A stretch of 64,000 bases of DNA from Sphaerisporangium fuscum (GCF_018531465.1 NZ_JAHDTF010000020.1:159797-223796), one strand, 5' to 3'. Shown: positions 8,329 to 17,902, counted from the stretch's first letter. Numbers and translations are program-made. The notes: generated by a model not told the origin, from the sequence alone.

Positions 8329-9252
8329 TCAGTTCGCCGATTCGAGGGCTTGTATTGACTTCCAGCGCACGATCACGCGCTGATACATGGCGAAGGCCAG
8401 TTCTTCTTGACCGGTGTCCAAACCTGTGAGCGCCGCGGCGAGCTCCGCGGCGGACTGGTCGGCCTGCAGCGTGGCGTCGTCCATCAGGTGGACGAGCCCC
8501 CCGTAGTCGAGCTCCACCAGGGAGTGCGGGTGGAACTCCTCCAGCCAGCGCCCGACCTCCTCGACCTCGGCCAGCGTGGTCACCTCGCCGACATGACGGC
8601 GGATCACCAGCAGGGCCCGCGCCACCCTGCGCCGGGCCTGGGCCATGGAGGTGACGTAGAGAAGGTTGCGCGCCGGCGCCGTGGTGGTCGCCGCGGACGG
8701 CTCGGCGGCGTTCTCCTCCTGCCGCCCGAGGACGAGCCAGCGCTCAGCAGAGTCGAAGGGGATGAACCACGACGCGGGGATGTGCCAGGTGCTCGTACGG
8801 ATGTGCGTGCGCAGCACCGCCGAGCCGCCCTTCTGCTTGAACCGGTCGAAGTCGTCGATCGTCTGCTCCGCGATCGCGCGGGGGACGAAGCGGTCGGCCA
8901 GCTTCAGCGGCGTGGCGCCCCGGAAGCGGGCGAAGGACAACCACGACCGCAGTCTGCTCTGCCAGGGACAGACGTAGAGGGTGTCCTCGATGCGCCGCAG
9001 GTAGGCGTTGACGCTCTCCCCGCTCGGCGCCGGCGACGCCGACACGCCGAGCAGCCGCCGTACGGCTTCCGCGTGCTCGGCCTCCAGGGCGAAGGCGCGG
9101 CGCGGCCTGTCCTTGGAGTCGGCATACGCCGCCCAGAAGGCACGCTCACGCTCAGTGAAGGCGGACAAGGGCTCGTAGACACGGAGATAGGCGGCGTAGG
9201 GCAGCACATCTCGAATGGTGCCACGGAGCGGTGAGCCGACGCGAGAGAGCAT
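8329..9252 (-). CDS. conserved actinobacterial hypothetical protein (bldC-vdh neighbour)
   Basis: About 307 residues if started at ATG 9252, where the sequence begins to look family-like (RGTIRDVLPYAAYLRVYEPLSAF). The frame remains open to ATG 9351, and neither start has a clear ribosome site. The protein is soluble and Trp/Arg rich with no recognised catalytic motif. Its position between bldC and vdh is the same in Streptomyces as far as I recall, so it is a real conserved gene. Function is unknown. Confidence 0.85.
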   Translation of the reverse strand: MLSRVGSPLRGTIRDVLPYAAYLRVYEPLSAFTERERAFWAAYADSKDRPRRAFALEAEHAEAVRRLLGVSASPAPSGESVNAYLRRIEDTLYVCPWQSRLRSWLSFARFRGATPLKLADRFVPRAIAEQTIDDFDRFKQKGGSAVLRTHIRTSTWHIPASWFIPFDSAERWLVLGRQEENAAEPSAATTTAPARNLLYVTSMAQARRRVARALLVIRRHVGEVTTLAEVEEVGRWLEEFHPHSLVELDYGGLVHLMDDATLQADQSAAELAAALTGLDTGQEELAFAMYQRVIVRWKSIQALESAN

Positions 9253-9437
9253 GCGGGAGGACGGCCGGTGGCGTACAGAGACCGTGCCGCCGCCTGCTGA
9301 GAGGAGTGTCGCGATGACGCCCGGTAAGAGTGTCGCCATCTGCTCGATCATGGTTTGGGCGGGGACGGCTCGATAGGGTGGTGGCGGGATCCGCCGCGAC
9401 GAGATGCGGCGGACAGGATCGACCGGGAGTCACCACA

Positions 9438-10541
9438 GTGACCGACGTCTTCGGGCTGTCCCACAAGGACACAGGCCTTTCGACCGGACAGGCGCGACAC
9501 GAACAGGTCGTCTTCTGCTCAGACGACCGCAGCGGCCTCCACGCGATCATCGCGATCTACAGCACCGCCCTCGGCCCCGGCCTCGGGGGCACCCGCTTCT
9601 ACCCGTACGCGAGCGAGCAGGCCGCGCTCGCGGACGTCCTCAACCTCTCGCGGGCGATGGCGTACAAGAACGCCCTCGCCGGCCTCGACCTCGGCGGGGC
9701 CAAGGCCGTGATCATCGGAGACCCCTCCAAGGACAAGAGTGAGGCGCTGCTGCGCGCCTACGGCCGCTTCGTCCAGTCGCTCGGCGGGCGCTACTACACC
9801 GCCTGCGACGTCGGCACCTACAGCGAGGACATGGACATCGTCGCCCGGGAGTCCACGTTCGTCACCGGGCGCACCGTTGCCCACGGCGGCGCCGGCGACT
9901 CCTCGATCCTGACGGCCTACGGCGTCTTCCAGGGCATGCGGGCCGCCGCCCAGTACACCTACGGCACCCCCAGCCTGCGCGGACGCCGGGTCGGCGTCGA
10001 AGGCGTCGGCAAGGTCGGCCACCGGCTGGTCGAGCACCTGCTCGAAGACGGCGCCGAGGTCGTGATCTGCGACGTGAGCGAGCAGGCGGTCGAGCGGGTC
10101 CGCGCCGCCCACCCGCAGGTCGAGGTCGTCGCGGACGCCGCGGCGATGAAGGCCGCCGAGATCGACGTCTACTCGCCCTGCGCCCTCGGGGCCGCCCTCG
10201 ACGACGACGCCGTGACCGCGCTGCGCGCCCGCATCGTCTGCGGAGGCGCCAACAACCAACTCGCCCACCCCGGCGTGGAGAAGCAGCTCGCCGAGCGGGG
10301 CATCCTTTACGCTCCGGACTACGTCGTGAACTCCGGCGGCGTGATCCAGGTCGCCGACGAGATCGAGGGCTTCAACATGGAGCGGGCGAGGGTAAAGGCC
10401 ACCCAGATCTTCGACACGACGTTGAAGATCTTTACGATCGCCGAAGAGGAAGGGGTACCGCCGGCGGCGGCGGCCGATAGGCTAGCGGAGCGCAGAATGT
10501 CGGAAGTCGGCCGGCTTAGGAGTATTTGGCTGGGCCGCTGA
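9438..10541 (+). CDS. vdh: valine (branched-chain amino acid) dehydrogenase
   Basis: An NAD-dependent enzyme of the Glu/Leu/Phe/Val dehydrogenase family that deaminates valine to 2-ketoisovalerate. The 367 residues show the catalytic-lysine region MAYKNALAGLDLGGAK and the Rossmann motif GVEGVGKVG, and end with the C-terminal helix ERRMSEVGRLRSIW. The GTG at 9438 is chosen because GGGAG lies eight bases upstream. The length equals that of Streptomyces Vdh. The product could feed branched-chain starters to the 2-oxoacid dehydrogenase encoded 26 kb away. Confidence 0.94.
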   Translation: MTDVFGLSHKDTGLSTGQARHEQVVFCSDDRSGLHAIIAIYSTALGPGLGGTRFYPYASEQAALADVLNLSRAMAYKNALAGLDLGGAKAVIIGDPSKDKSEALLRAYGRFVQSLGGRYYTACDVGTYSEDMDIVARESTFVTGRTVAHGGAGDSSILTAYGVFQGMRAAAQYTYGTPSLRGRRVGVEGVGKVGHRLVEHLLEDGAEVVICDVSEQAVERVRAAHPQVEVVADAAAMKAAEIDVYSPCALGAALDDDAVTALRARIVCGGANNQLAHPGVEKQLAERGILYAPDYVVNSGGVIQVADEIEGFNMERARVKATQIFDTTLKIFTIAEEEGVPPAAAADRLAERRMSEVGRLRSIWLGR

Positions 10542-10691
10542 CTGTGGACGCCCATACGGCGTACCGAGCGGCGCGCAAAACAGGTACGGTTGTAGGCGAA
10601 CGAGAGCTGATGCCGGAAGTCAGGCGGTGTCAGCGCGTGATGCGTTAGCGACGAGGGGTCGGGCACGACCCCGCATGAGGGGGTCGAGCCG

Positions 10692-10916
10692 ATGGGGCGC
10701 GGCCGAGCCAAGGCCAAGCAGGTGAAGGTTGCTCGCCAGCTCAAGTACAACAGCGGCGGCACCGATCTTGACCGTCTTCGCGAGGAGCTCGGAGTCAATC
10801 ACGACTCCAACCACCACAATGACGACGTCGTCGACGATGAGCTGGCCGATCGGTACGCCGATTACGCCGACGACTACGGCGACGATGACGAGGACGACAG
10901 GTCACGTCGCCGGTAG
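10692..10916 (+). CDS. DUF3073 family small acidic protein
   Basis: 74 residues. The basic start MGRGRAKAKQVKVARQLKYN is followed by TDLDRLREELG and a long Asp-rich tail, the hallmark of the DUF3073 family found throughout actinobacteria. The charge split suggests a nucleic-acid or ribosome-associated role, but no function is established. It lies between vdh and purM, a conserved position, and is followed by a strong terminator. Confidence 0.93.
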   Translation: MGRGRAKAKQVKVARQLKYNSGGTDLDRLREELGVNHDSNHHNDDVVDDELADRYADYADDYGDDDEDDRSRRR

Positions 10917-10990
10917 GCGATTTTCGGGTTGACGCTGGCAGGGCACCCGGCGAGCAGTGGCTCGCCGAGTGCCTCCTTCGCGCGCCTGAG

Positions 10991-11026
10991 AAAAGCTCCT
11001 TGCCGCCAAACCGGCAAGGAGCTTTT
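10991..11026 (+). terminator. intrinsic terminator after DUF3073 gene
   Basis: A perfect 15-bp stem (AAAAGCTCCTTGCCG at 10991-11005 pairing with 11012-11026) with a six-base loop, ending in TTTT. The A-tract on the left arm makes it usable on both strands, for the DUF3073 gene and for purM coming the other way. Confidence 0.9.
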
Positions 11027-11203
11027 CGTCGTCCCATGGCCACGGAGGACTTCTCGCCGTGAGGCGGCGCCGACTGGTCGCGGCGGGGAGGCCGTCGGTG
11101 GGGGTTCTCAGACCGTCTGTACGGCCGGCCGAAGGTGATTTGTCTCACAATCACCAGAGCCGGCCGGTGAGCGTGCGGGTGTCACCGGCCGGGGCTGGGC
11201 CGG

Positions 11204-12232
11204 TCAGGCCTTGAAGCGGGCCTGACCGGTGCCGGGGATGATCTCGCCGAGGATCCAGGAGGGCAGACCGCGCCCGCGCAGGATCTCCAGGGCCGTGCCG
11301 GCGGCCTCCTGAGGGACGATCGCGCACATGCCGACCCCCAGGTTGAAGGTGCGGTCCATCTCCTCCTGGGGCACCTTGCCGTGTCCCGCGATGACCTCGA
11401 AGATCGGCTGCGGCGACCACGAGGAGCGGTCGAGGACGGCGTCCACGGTGGCCGGCAGCGACCGGGCGAGGTTGGCCGTCAGCCCGCCCCCGGTGATGTG
11501 GGCGAAGGCGTGCACCTCGGTGGCCCGGGTGAGCTCCAGGCAGTCGAGCGAGTAGATGCGGGTCGGCTCCAGCAACTCCTCACCCAGCGTGCGGTCGAGC
11601 TCGGGAAGCGACGCGTCAAGGGCCAGCCCCGCCGTACGGACCACGTGCCGGACCAGGGAGTAGCCGTTGGAGTGGACCCCCGAGGAGGCCAGACCGAGCA
11701 CGACGTCACCGGCCCGCACCTTGTCGGGCCCCAGCAGCTCGGAGGCTTCCACCACGCCCGTGCCGGCCCCGGCGAGGTCGTACTCGTCGGGCCCCATGGC
11801 CCCGGGGTGCTCGGCCGTCTCGCCGCCCACCAGGGCGCACCCCGCCAGGCGGCAGCCCTCGGCGACGCCGCCGACGATGTCGGCGATGCGCTCGGGGACG
11901 ACCTTGCCGCAGGCGATGTAGTCGGTCATGAACAGCGGCTCGGCCCCGCAGACCACCAGGTCGTCGACCACCATGCCGACGAGGTCGATGCCGATCGTGT
12001 CGTGCTTGCCCATCGCCTGGGCGATCATGACCTTGGTGCCCACCCCGTCGGTGGAGGTGGCGAGCAGCGGCCGGGTGTAGCGCAGCAGCGCCGAGACGTC
12101 GAACAGTCCCGCGAAGCCGCTGGCGTCGTCGACGACCTCTGGCCGCCGTGACCGCGCCACCCGCGACTTCATCAGCTCGACCGCGCGGTCGCCGGCCTCG
12201 ATGTCGACGCCCGCGGCGGCGTAGCTGGTCAT
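11204..12232 (-). CDS. purM: phosphoribosylformylglycinamidine cyclo-ligase (AIR synthetase)
   Basis: This ATP-dependent enzyme closes the imidazole ring to give 5-aminoimidazole ribotide. The 342 residues begin SYAAAGVDIEAG and include STDGVGTK, GIDLVGMVVDDL and GGETAEHPG, all typical of PurM. The ATG at 12232 has GGAGGAG just upstream; the frame extends to 12301, but that would run into purF. It follows purF on the same strand with a 28-base gap, so the two form an operon. Confidence 0.97.
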   Translation of the reverse strand: MTSYAAAGVDIEAGDRAVELMKSRVARSRRPEVVDDASGFAGLFDVSALLRYTRPLLATSTDGVGTKVMIAQAMGKHDTIGIDLVGMVVDDLVVCGAEPLFMTDYIACGKVVPERIADIVGGVAEGCRLAGCALVGGETAEHPGAMGPDEYDLAGAGTGVVEASELLGPDKVRAGDVVLGLASSGVHSNGYSLVRHVVRTAGLALDASLPELDRTLGEELLEPTRIYSLDCLELTRATEVHAFAHITGGGLTANLARSLPATVDAVLDRSSWSPQPIFEVIAGHGKVPQEEMDRTFNLGVGMCAIVPQEAAGTALEILRGRGLPSWILGEIIPGTGQARFKA

Positions 12233-12260
12233 GAAGTCTCCTCCAGTGCCTGGGCCGAGG

Positions 12261-13697
12261 TCATGCCTTGACTTCCAGGACGAACTTGCCGACGTTGTCA
12301 CGGTCGATCGGGATGGGGTACTGGCCGTTGAAGCAGGCCCGGCAGAGCCGTTCGGCGGGAAGCGTCGTCGCCTCGGTGAGGCCCTCCAGCGAGATGTACC
12401 CGAGCGAGTCGGCGCCGATGGACTCGCAGATCTCCTCCACCGTCTTCGACCCGGCGATCAGCTCCGCCTTGGTGGCGAAGTCGATGCCGTAGAAGCACGG
12501 CCAGGACACCGGCGGCGAGGAGATGCGTACGTGCACCTCCGTCGCGCCCGCCTCGCGGAGCATCTTGACGATCGCACGCTGCGTGTTGCCCCGGACGATC
12601 GAGTCGTCCACGACCACCAGCCGCTTGCCGGCGATGACCTCCCGCAGGGGGTTCAGCTTGAGCCGGATGCCGAGCTGGCGGATCGTCTGCGACGGCTGGA
12701 TGAACGTGCGGCCGACGTAGGTGTTCTTGACCAGGCCCTGGCCGTACGGAATGCCGCTCTCCTCGGCGTACCCGATCGCCGCGGGCGTGCCCGACTCGGG
12801 GGTCGGGATCACCAGGTCGGCCTCCACGGGGTGCTCACGGGCGAGCGTGCGGCCCACCTGTACCCGGGTGGCCTGAACGCCGCGCCCGGCGATCGTGGTG
12901 TCGGGACGGGCGAGGTAGACGTACTCGAACAGGCAGCCCTTGGGCTCGGCGAGCGCGAACCGCCGCGACCGCACACCCTGCTCGTCGATCGTGAGCAGCT
13001 CACCGGGCTCGATCTCGCGGACGAACGTCGCGCCGACGATGTCGAGCGCGGCCGTCTCGGAGGCCACCACCCAGCCGCGCTCGAGGCGGCCGAGCACCAT
13101 CGGGCGGATGCCCTGCGGGTCGCGGGCGGCGTACAGGGTCTTCTCGTCCATGAAGACCAGGGAGTAGGCGCCCTTGACCTGCGGAAGCAGGTCGGCGGCG
13201 GCGTCCTCGATCGACTTGGTGCGATCGTGGGCGAGCAGGGACGTCAACACCTCGGTGTCGGTCGTCGCCCTGATCACACCGTTCGGCAGACGCTGGGCCA
13301 GCTCAGAGGTGTTGATCAGGTTGCCGTTGTGGGCGAGGGCGAGGCCCGCGCCGTCGGTGGAGCTGAGGGTGGGCTGGGCGTTCTCCCAGACACTGGAGCC
13401 GGTGGTCGAGTAGCGGCAGTGGCCGATCGCGAGGTGGCCGCGCAGCGTGCCCAGCACAGACTCGTCGAAGACCTGGGCGACCAGGCCCATGTCCTTGTAG
13501 ACGAGGATTCTGGTGCCCTCGCTTACCGCGATGCCCGCGGACTCCTGGCCGCGGTGCTGCAACGCGTACAGTCCGTAGTAGGTGAGTTTGGAGACGTCCT
13601 CCCCGGGGGCCCATACGCCGAAGACGCCGCAGGCGTCCTGTGGCGCGCGGTCGCCGGGGTCAAGGTCATGGCCGAGCCGGCCGTCGCCCTTTAGCAC
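12261..13697 (-). CDS. purF: amidophosphoribosyltransferase
   Basis: First committed step of purine synthesis: PRPP plus glutamine gives phosphoribosylamine. A short propeptide precedes the nucleophile Cys in DACGVFGVW. The glutaminase part has LQHRGQESAGIAV and the transferase part has the PRPP motif VVVDDSIVRGNT. Cysteines in PCFYGID and LCRACFNGQYP match the [4Fe-4S] ligand pattern of Bacillus-type PurF. The GTG at 13697 gives a 478-residue protein of normal length; the frame is open to 13907 but that extension is not family-like. Confidence 0.96.
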   Translation of the reverse strand: MLKGDGRLGHDLDPGDRAPQDACGVFGVWAPGEDVSKLTYYGLYALQHRGQESAGIAVSEGTRILVYKDMGLVAQVFDESVLGTLRGHLAIGHCRYSTTGSSVWENAQPTLSSTDGAGLALAHNGNLINTSELAQRLPNGVIRATTDTEVLTSLLAHDRTKSIEDAAADLLPQVKGAYSLVFMDEKTLYAARDPQGIRPMVLGRLERGWVVASETAALDIVGATFVREIEPGELLTIDEQGVRSRRFALAEPKGCLFEYVYLARPDTTIAGRGVQATRVQVGRTLAREHPVEADLVIPTPESGTPAAIGYAEESGIPYGQGLVKNTYVGRTFIQPSQTIRQLGIRLKLNPLREVIAGKRLVVVDDSIVRGNTQRAIVKMLREAGATEVHVRISSPPVSWPCFYGIDFATKAELIAGSKTVEEICESIGADSLGYISLEGLTEATTLPAERLCRACFNGQYPIPIDRDNVGKFVLEVKA

Positions 13698-13897
13698 GTG
13701 CTTCAGTCTAAGTTGGGCGTCTCGGTGCGCGGTAACCGGGTCCGCCAGGTTCGGCGGGATGGCCGCCGTTCGGCGACCTCCCTGGTGGTCATGGGGGAAA
13801 GATCCCCGCGGCTTTGCCGTGTCGGCTCCGCTCGCCCCGTGACGCCAGGGGAAAGTGGGAATTGCGGCATGCCCACTTAGGTCGAAAAGAGCGGACC

Positions 13898-14413
13898 GTG
13901 ACGACACCCGGCGATCCCAGCGAACCCCGGCCCCCGGCCGGGCGACCTCCCCACGGCGAGCCTTCCGCAGGCGGGCCCCCTCCCGGCGGGCAACCTCCGT
14001 ACGGGCCCCCTCCTGGCGGGCAGCCTCCGTACGGGCCCCCGCCCTACGGCGGGCCGCCTCCCTACGGGTATCCGCCCGGTGTCCCGCCTCCCGCCGCTCG
14101 TCCTCCCGGCGGCGGGCTCAGCACGGCCAGCCTGGTCCTCGGCATCATCAGCCTGTTCCTGCTGCTGGTGTGCGGCCTCGGCGTGCTGACCGCGATCGTC
14201 GGCCTGGTCGTCGGCGTGGTCGGCCTGCTCAAAGGGGGCAACAGGGGCCAGGCGATCACGGGGATCGTGCTGAGCGGTCTCACGGTGGTCCTGGGCATTG
14301 TCGGATTCGTCTTGTTCGTCACCAACTTCCAGGAGTGCTTCAACCTGCCGAGCCAGGCCGAAGCCCAGCAGTGCGTCGAGCAGAAGCTGGGCGTGACCCC
14401 TCAGAGCCCCTGA
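13898..14413 (+). CDS. DUF4190-type membrane protein with proline-rich N-terminus
   Basis: 171 residues from GTG 13898. The first 70 are Pro/Gly/Tyr-rich with repeats of GGQPPYGPPP, a cytoplasmic low-complexity arm common in actinobacterial membrane proteins. Two hydrophobic helices follow (about 78-98 and 103-125, with a GxxxG-rich stretch between), then a third near 135-152 and a short Cys-containing tail. DUF4190 proteins have no established function. The gene is divergent from purF. Confidence 0.82.
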   Translation: MTTPGDPSEPRPPAGRPPHGEPSAGGPPPGGQPPYGPPPGGQPPYGPPPYGGPPPYGYPPGVPPPAARPPGGGLSTASLVLGIISLFLLLVCGLGVLTAIVGLVVGVVGLLKGGNRGQAITGIVLSGLTVVLGIVGFVLFVTNFQECFNLPSQAEAQQCVEQKLGVTPQSP

Positions 14414-14419
14414 GGGCGA

Positions 14420-14860
14420 TCAGCGCACAGGAAGATGCTCGGAGAGGTCGGCACGGGTGCCGCTGGCGCTGATCCTGCCGGCATCCATGGCGTCGTCCCA
14501 GCTCAGGCGGCCCGTGGCCAGCTCCAGCCAGGTGAGTGGGTCGATCTCGACGACGTTCGGCGGTGTGCCGCGGGTGTGCCGGGGACCGGCGACGCACTGC
14601 ACCGCGGCGTACGGCGGCACGCGCACCTCGACCGTACGCCCGGGCGCCTTCTCGGCCAGGCGCTCCAGCAGGTGACGGACGGCGAAGCGCGCGACGTCCC
14701 GCTCCGGGCGCAGCCCCTTGTCGTACACGCGCAGGACGACCTCGACGGCGGCGGCGGGCGCCGCGGCGTCCGGGCCGTCGTACGCGGGCTCGCCGAGCTC
14801 GGTGAGCTGGGAGTCCAGCGCGGCGCGGACCTTGTCGAGATCAAGCTTGCGAGCGGCCAC
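14420..14860 (-). CDS. sterol carrier (SCP2-like) family protein
   Basis: 146 residues starting at GTG 14860 (VAARKLDLDKVRAALDSQL). The sequence has a VRVPPYAAVQC strand and the typical actinobacterial ending PNVVEIDPLTWLELATGRLSWDDAM, as in the bacterial sterol-carrier/maleylpyruvate-isomerase-like family. These small soluble proteins have a lipid-binding fold but no proven role here. It is convergent with the DUF4190 gene, six bases away. The frame extends upstream to 14977 but without support. Confidence 0.82.
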   Translation of the reverse strand: MAARKLDLDKVRAALDSQLTELGEPAYDGPDAAAPAAAVEVVLRVYDKGLRPERDVARFAVRHLLERLAEKAPGRTVEVRVPPYAAVQCVAGPRHTRGTPPNVVEIDPLTWLELATGRLSWDDAMDAGRISASGTRADLSEHLPVR

Positions 14861-15063
14861 GCCACTATCTTGCCCGCAATCCGGGCGCGGAGGCGTCCGG
14901 GTTCCCGGCAGAACCGGGATAAAGGGTCGCGAAACGGTGGAGAACACCTCACCGGTGGCGGACACGGAACGGTTCACGCTGCTGGAAGCCGAGGTTCACC
15001 TTGTGTTGTGATGGCGACCGTACGGTCCGGAGGAGAGAACTGTCACAAGATCTTGGAGGACCT

Positions 15064-17148
15064 GTGGCGAACCCGTCGCCGCGCAGGACGCTCACGCTGC
15101 TCTCCGCCCCCCGCGGAGGCGGCCGCGACCCGATGACCTGCCAGTTCCGGTGTGGGAACGCCTGCGACCACGAAGTTCCCAACACCAGTGACAACGCCTA
15201 CTTCGGCGACATCCTCGCGGGCACCCTGTCGCGCCGCGGCGCGCTGCGGGCGGGCGCCCTCGGCACGCTGGTCGCCACCGTGGGCGTGGCCGGGGCGGCG
15301 GCCGCCGTACCCGCGGCGGCGGACCCGGGCGGCGAGACCGCCGAGAGCCTCGGCTGGGGGCACCAGAAGGGTGGCCTGCGGTTCACCCCGGTCGCGCCGA
15401 ACTCCGAGGACGCGCTGGTGGTCGCCGACGGCTACACCTCCTCCGTGGTGGTCCGCTGGGGCGACCCGGTGCTGCCCGACGCCCCGGCGTTCGACTTCGA
15501 CAACCAGACGGGCGAGGCCCAGGCCAAGCAGTTCGGGTACAACTGCGACTTCGTGACCTTCTTCCCGCTCGGCGCCAACCGGGGCCTGCTGTGGGTGAAC
15601 CACGAGTACACCGACGAGAACCTGATGTTCCGCGGCTGGACCGGCGGCGACAACGTCCCGCTGGAGCAGATCAAGGTGGGGCTGGCGGCCCACGGAGGCT
15701 CGGTCGTGGAGATCGAGCGCGTCGGGCGCACCGGGCAGTGGAAGCTGGTCACGCGCGGCCGGCGCCGCTACAACCGCCGGATCACCGCCCAGACCAGGAT
15801 GCGGATCTCCGGCCCCGCCGCCGGCTCCGATCTGCTCAAGACCCCCGCCGACCCGTCCGGCACCACCGTGTACGGCATGCTGAACAACTGCTCGGGCGGT
15901 ACGACCCCCTGGAACACCGTCCTGACCGGCGAGGAGAACTGGAACCAGTACTTCGTCGGCGGCAACGGCGTCCCCGAGGCGCAGAAGCCGTACCTGGCCC
16001 GGTACGGCGTGAGCACGACCACCGCGATTCCGAGCGGAAACCGCCGCTTCGACCGGGTCGAGGAGCGCTTCGATCTCGGCAAGCACCCGCAGGAGATCAA
16101 CCGCTTCGGGTGGGTCGTCGAGGTCGACCCGTTCGACCCGGAGGCGACGCCGGTCAAGCGCACGGCGCTCGGCAGGTTCGCCCACGAGGCCGCCACCACC
16201 TCGCTCACCCGGGACGGCCGCGTCGCGGTCTACATGGGCGACGACGGCCGGTTCGAGTACATCTACAAGTTCGTCTCCAAGAACCGCTTCATCCCCGGCT
16301 TCGACCGTCACAACCGGACGCTGCTGGACGAAGGCACGCTCCACGTCGCGAAGTTCACCGGGGACAGCCCGGCGGGCGAGATCGACGGCACCGGCAAGCT
16401 CCCCGCCGACGCCGCGTTCGACGGCACCGGCACGTGGATCCCGCTGGTCAGCGGCGACAAGTCGTTCGTGGACGGCATGACCGCCCAGGAGGTCCTCGTC
16501 TACACGCGCCTGGCCGCCGACAAGGTGGGCGCCACCAAGATGGACCGGCCGGAGGACATCGAGCGCAACCCGGTCAACGGCGCCATCTACGCCGCGCTCA
16601 CCAACAACTCCAACCGGGCCGCCGCCAACGTCGACGAGGCCAACCCCCGCGTGTCCAACAAGCACGGCCACATCCTGGAGATCGTGGAGGACAGGAACGA
16701 CGCCGGCGCCACGGCGTTCAAGTGGGCGCTGCCGCTGGTCTGCGGCGATCCCAACGACCCCTCCACGTACTTCGGCGGGTACGACAAGACGAAGGTGTCG
16801 CCCATCTCCTGCCCCGACAACGTCACCTTCGACGCCGAGGGCAACCTGTGGATCGCCACGGACGGCAACGCGCTCGGCAAGAACGACGGCCTGTTCGCGG
16901 TGCCGGTGGCGGGCCCCGAACGCGGCCACGTCCGGCAGTTCCTCACCGTCCCCTACGGCGCCGAGACGTGCGGGCCGCTGGTCACCAAGGACCAGCTGAG
17001 CGTCTTCGTCGCCGTCCAGCATCCGGGTGAGATCACCGGCGCCACCCCTGACAACCCGGCCAGCCACTGGCCCGACGGCGGCACCAGCCAGCCCCGCCCG
17101 TCGGTGGCCGTCGCCTGGCACAAGCAGGGCAAGAAGATCGGTTCCTGA
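15064..17148 (+). CDS. PhoX-family phosphatase (DUF839), Tat-exported
   Basis: 694 residues. A 50-residue N-region with Cys motifs (TCQFRCGNAC) precedes the twin-arginine motif SRRGAL (R57, R58) and a hydrophobic stretch ending near AAAVPAAA, so the protein is folded in the cytoplasm and exported. The rest is the PhoX beta-propeller family: LWVNHEYTDENL, TGEENWNQYF, RFAHEAA and MDRPEDIERNP are characteristic metal-site and loop motifs. PhoX enzymes are Ca/Fe-dependent alkaline phosphatases. The GTG at 15064 follows GGAGG by five bases. No pho box was noticed. Confidence 0.9.
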   Translation: MANPSPRRTLTLLSAPRGGGRDPMTCQFRCGNACDHEVPNTSDNAYFGDILAGTLSRRGALRAGALGTLVATVGVAGAAAAVPAAADPGGETAESLGWGHQKGGLRFTPVAPNSEDALVVADGYTSSVVVRWGDPVLPDAPAFDFDNQTGEAQAKQFGYNCDFVTFFPLGANRGLLWVNHEYTDENLMFRGWTGGDNVPLEQIKVGLAAHGGSVVEIERVGRTGQWKLVTRGRRRYNRRITAQTRMRISGPAAGSDLLKTPADPSGTTVYGMLNNCSGGTTPWNTVLTGEENWNQYFVGGNGVPEAQKPYLARYGVSTTTAIPSGNRRFDRVEERFDLGKHPQEINRFGWVVEVDPFDPEATPVKRTALGRFAHEAATTSLTRDGRVAVYMGDDGRFEYIYKFVSKNRFIPGFDRHNRTLLDEGTLHVAKFTGDSPAGEIDGTGKLPADAAFDGTGTWIPLVSGDKSFVDGMTAQEVLVYTRLAADKVGATKMDRPEDIERNPVNGAIYAALTNNSNRAAANVDEANPRVSNKHGHILEIVEDRNDAGATAFKWALPLVCGDPNDPSTYFGGYDKTKVSPISCPDNVTFDAEGNLWIATDGNALGKNDGLFAVPVAGPERGHVRQFLTVPYGAETCGPLVTKDQLSVFVAVQHPGEITGATPDNPASHWPDGGTSQPRPSVAVAWHKQGKKIGS

Positions 17149-17159
17149 CGTCGCCGGAC

Positions 17160-17203
17160 GGCGGTAGGACCACGGGCCTTCGTCAGGCCATGGTCCTACC
17201 GCC
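17160..17203 (+). terminator. intrinsic terminator after phoX-like gene
   Basis: A perfect 13-bp stem (GGCGGTAGGACCA at 17160-17172 with 17191-17203) encloses an 18-base loop that can itself pair GGCC with GGCC. It lies between converging genes and can serve both. Confidence 0.85.
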
Positions 17204-17258
17204 GTGGTCGAAACCGCGCTGTGGCGGCGCGGACCGCTCGAACGCCGGCGGCGGTCGC

Positions 17259-17831
17259 TCAGCGCGACCGGAGGAACGTCAAGGTGTGGCGCAGCAGCTG
17301 CTCGGCGGCTTCCTCGTCATAGGACGGCAACGAGCGGTCGGCGAACAGATGCCGGTCGCCGGGGTAGAGATACAGCTCGGCGTCAGCGGCCTCGGCCACG
17401 AGGGCGCGGGCCGCGTCGGCGTCGCCCTCAGCATGGAAGATGTGGTCCTTGTCCGTCGCGTGAATCCGCACCGGGACCTCGGCGGGCCAGTGCCCGAAGT
17501 AAGCGGCCGGAACGCATCCGCTGACGAGCACGGCGCCGTGGGCGCCAGGCCGGGTCTGCGCCAGTTTCTGGGCGTTCAGCACACCGAGGGAAATCCCGAT
17601 GTAGACGACTTCGGCCGGCAGGTCCGCGACGGCACGGCCGCCGCGGTCGACGATCGCCTCGTGGCCGATCTGCTCGGAGTACGCCAGGCCGGCCTCCAGG
17701 GTGTCGAAGGTGTGGCCGTCGTACAGGTCGGGCGTGTGCACGGTATGGCCGGCTCCGCGGAGTTCCTCGGCGAAGCCGATGACGCCGGAGGTCAGACCTT
17801 GGGCGTGATGAAAGAGGACCACTTCGGCCAC
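17259..17831 (-). CDS. dienelactone hydrolase family alpha/beta-hydrolase
   Basis: 190 residues. The nucleophile elbow is GISLG, so serine replaces the cysteine usual in dienelactone hydrolases. An acidic residue around KDHIFH and the histidine in GDRHLF complete a plausible triad. Early motifs LFHHAQGLTSGV and PDLYDGHTFDT are typical of the family. The start is GTG 17831, with GGAGGTG upstream; the frame is open to 17846. Substrate unknown. It precedes no obvious operon partner and converges on the phoX terminator. Confidence 0.88.
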   Translation of the reverse strand: MAEVVLFHHAQGLTSGVIGFAEELRGAGHTVHTPDLYDGHTFDTLEAGLAYSEQIGHEAIVDRGGRAVADLPAEVVYIGISLGVLNAQKLAQTRPGAHGAVLVSGCVPAAYFGHWPAEVPVRIHATDKDHIFHAEGDADAARALVAEAADAELYLYPGDRHLFADRSLPSYDEEAAEQLLRHTLTFLRSR

Positions 17832-17902
17832 TGTGACCACCTCCACGAAAATTGATCCATAAGTTTAGAACATTCGAATTCCCTCGGGCGGGCGGAGCGC
17901 GC

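Noticed and set aside
10545..10691. Possible riboswitch or leader between vdh and DUF3073 (GC-rich stems such as GGGGTCGGGCACGACCCC)
   Set aside because: Only generic stems were found; no known riboswitch core could be matched.
13970..14070. Repeated CCTCCGTACGGGCCCCC units as a DNA repeat or CRISPR-like element
   Set aside because: They encode the in-frame GGQPPYGPPP protein repeats of the DUF4190 protein; there are no spacers.
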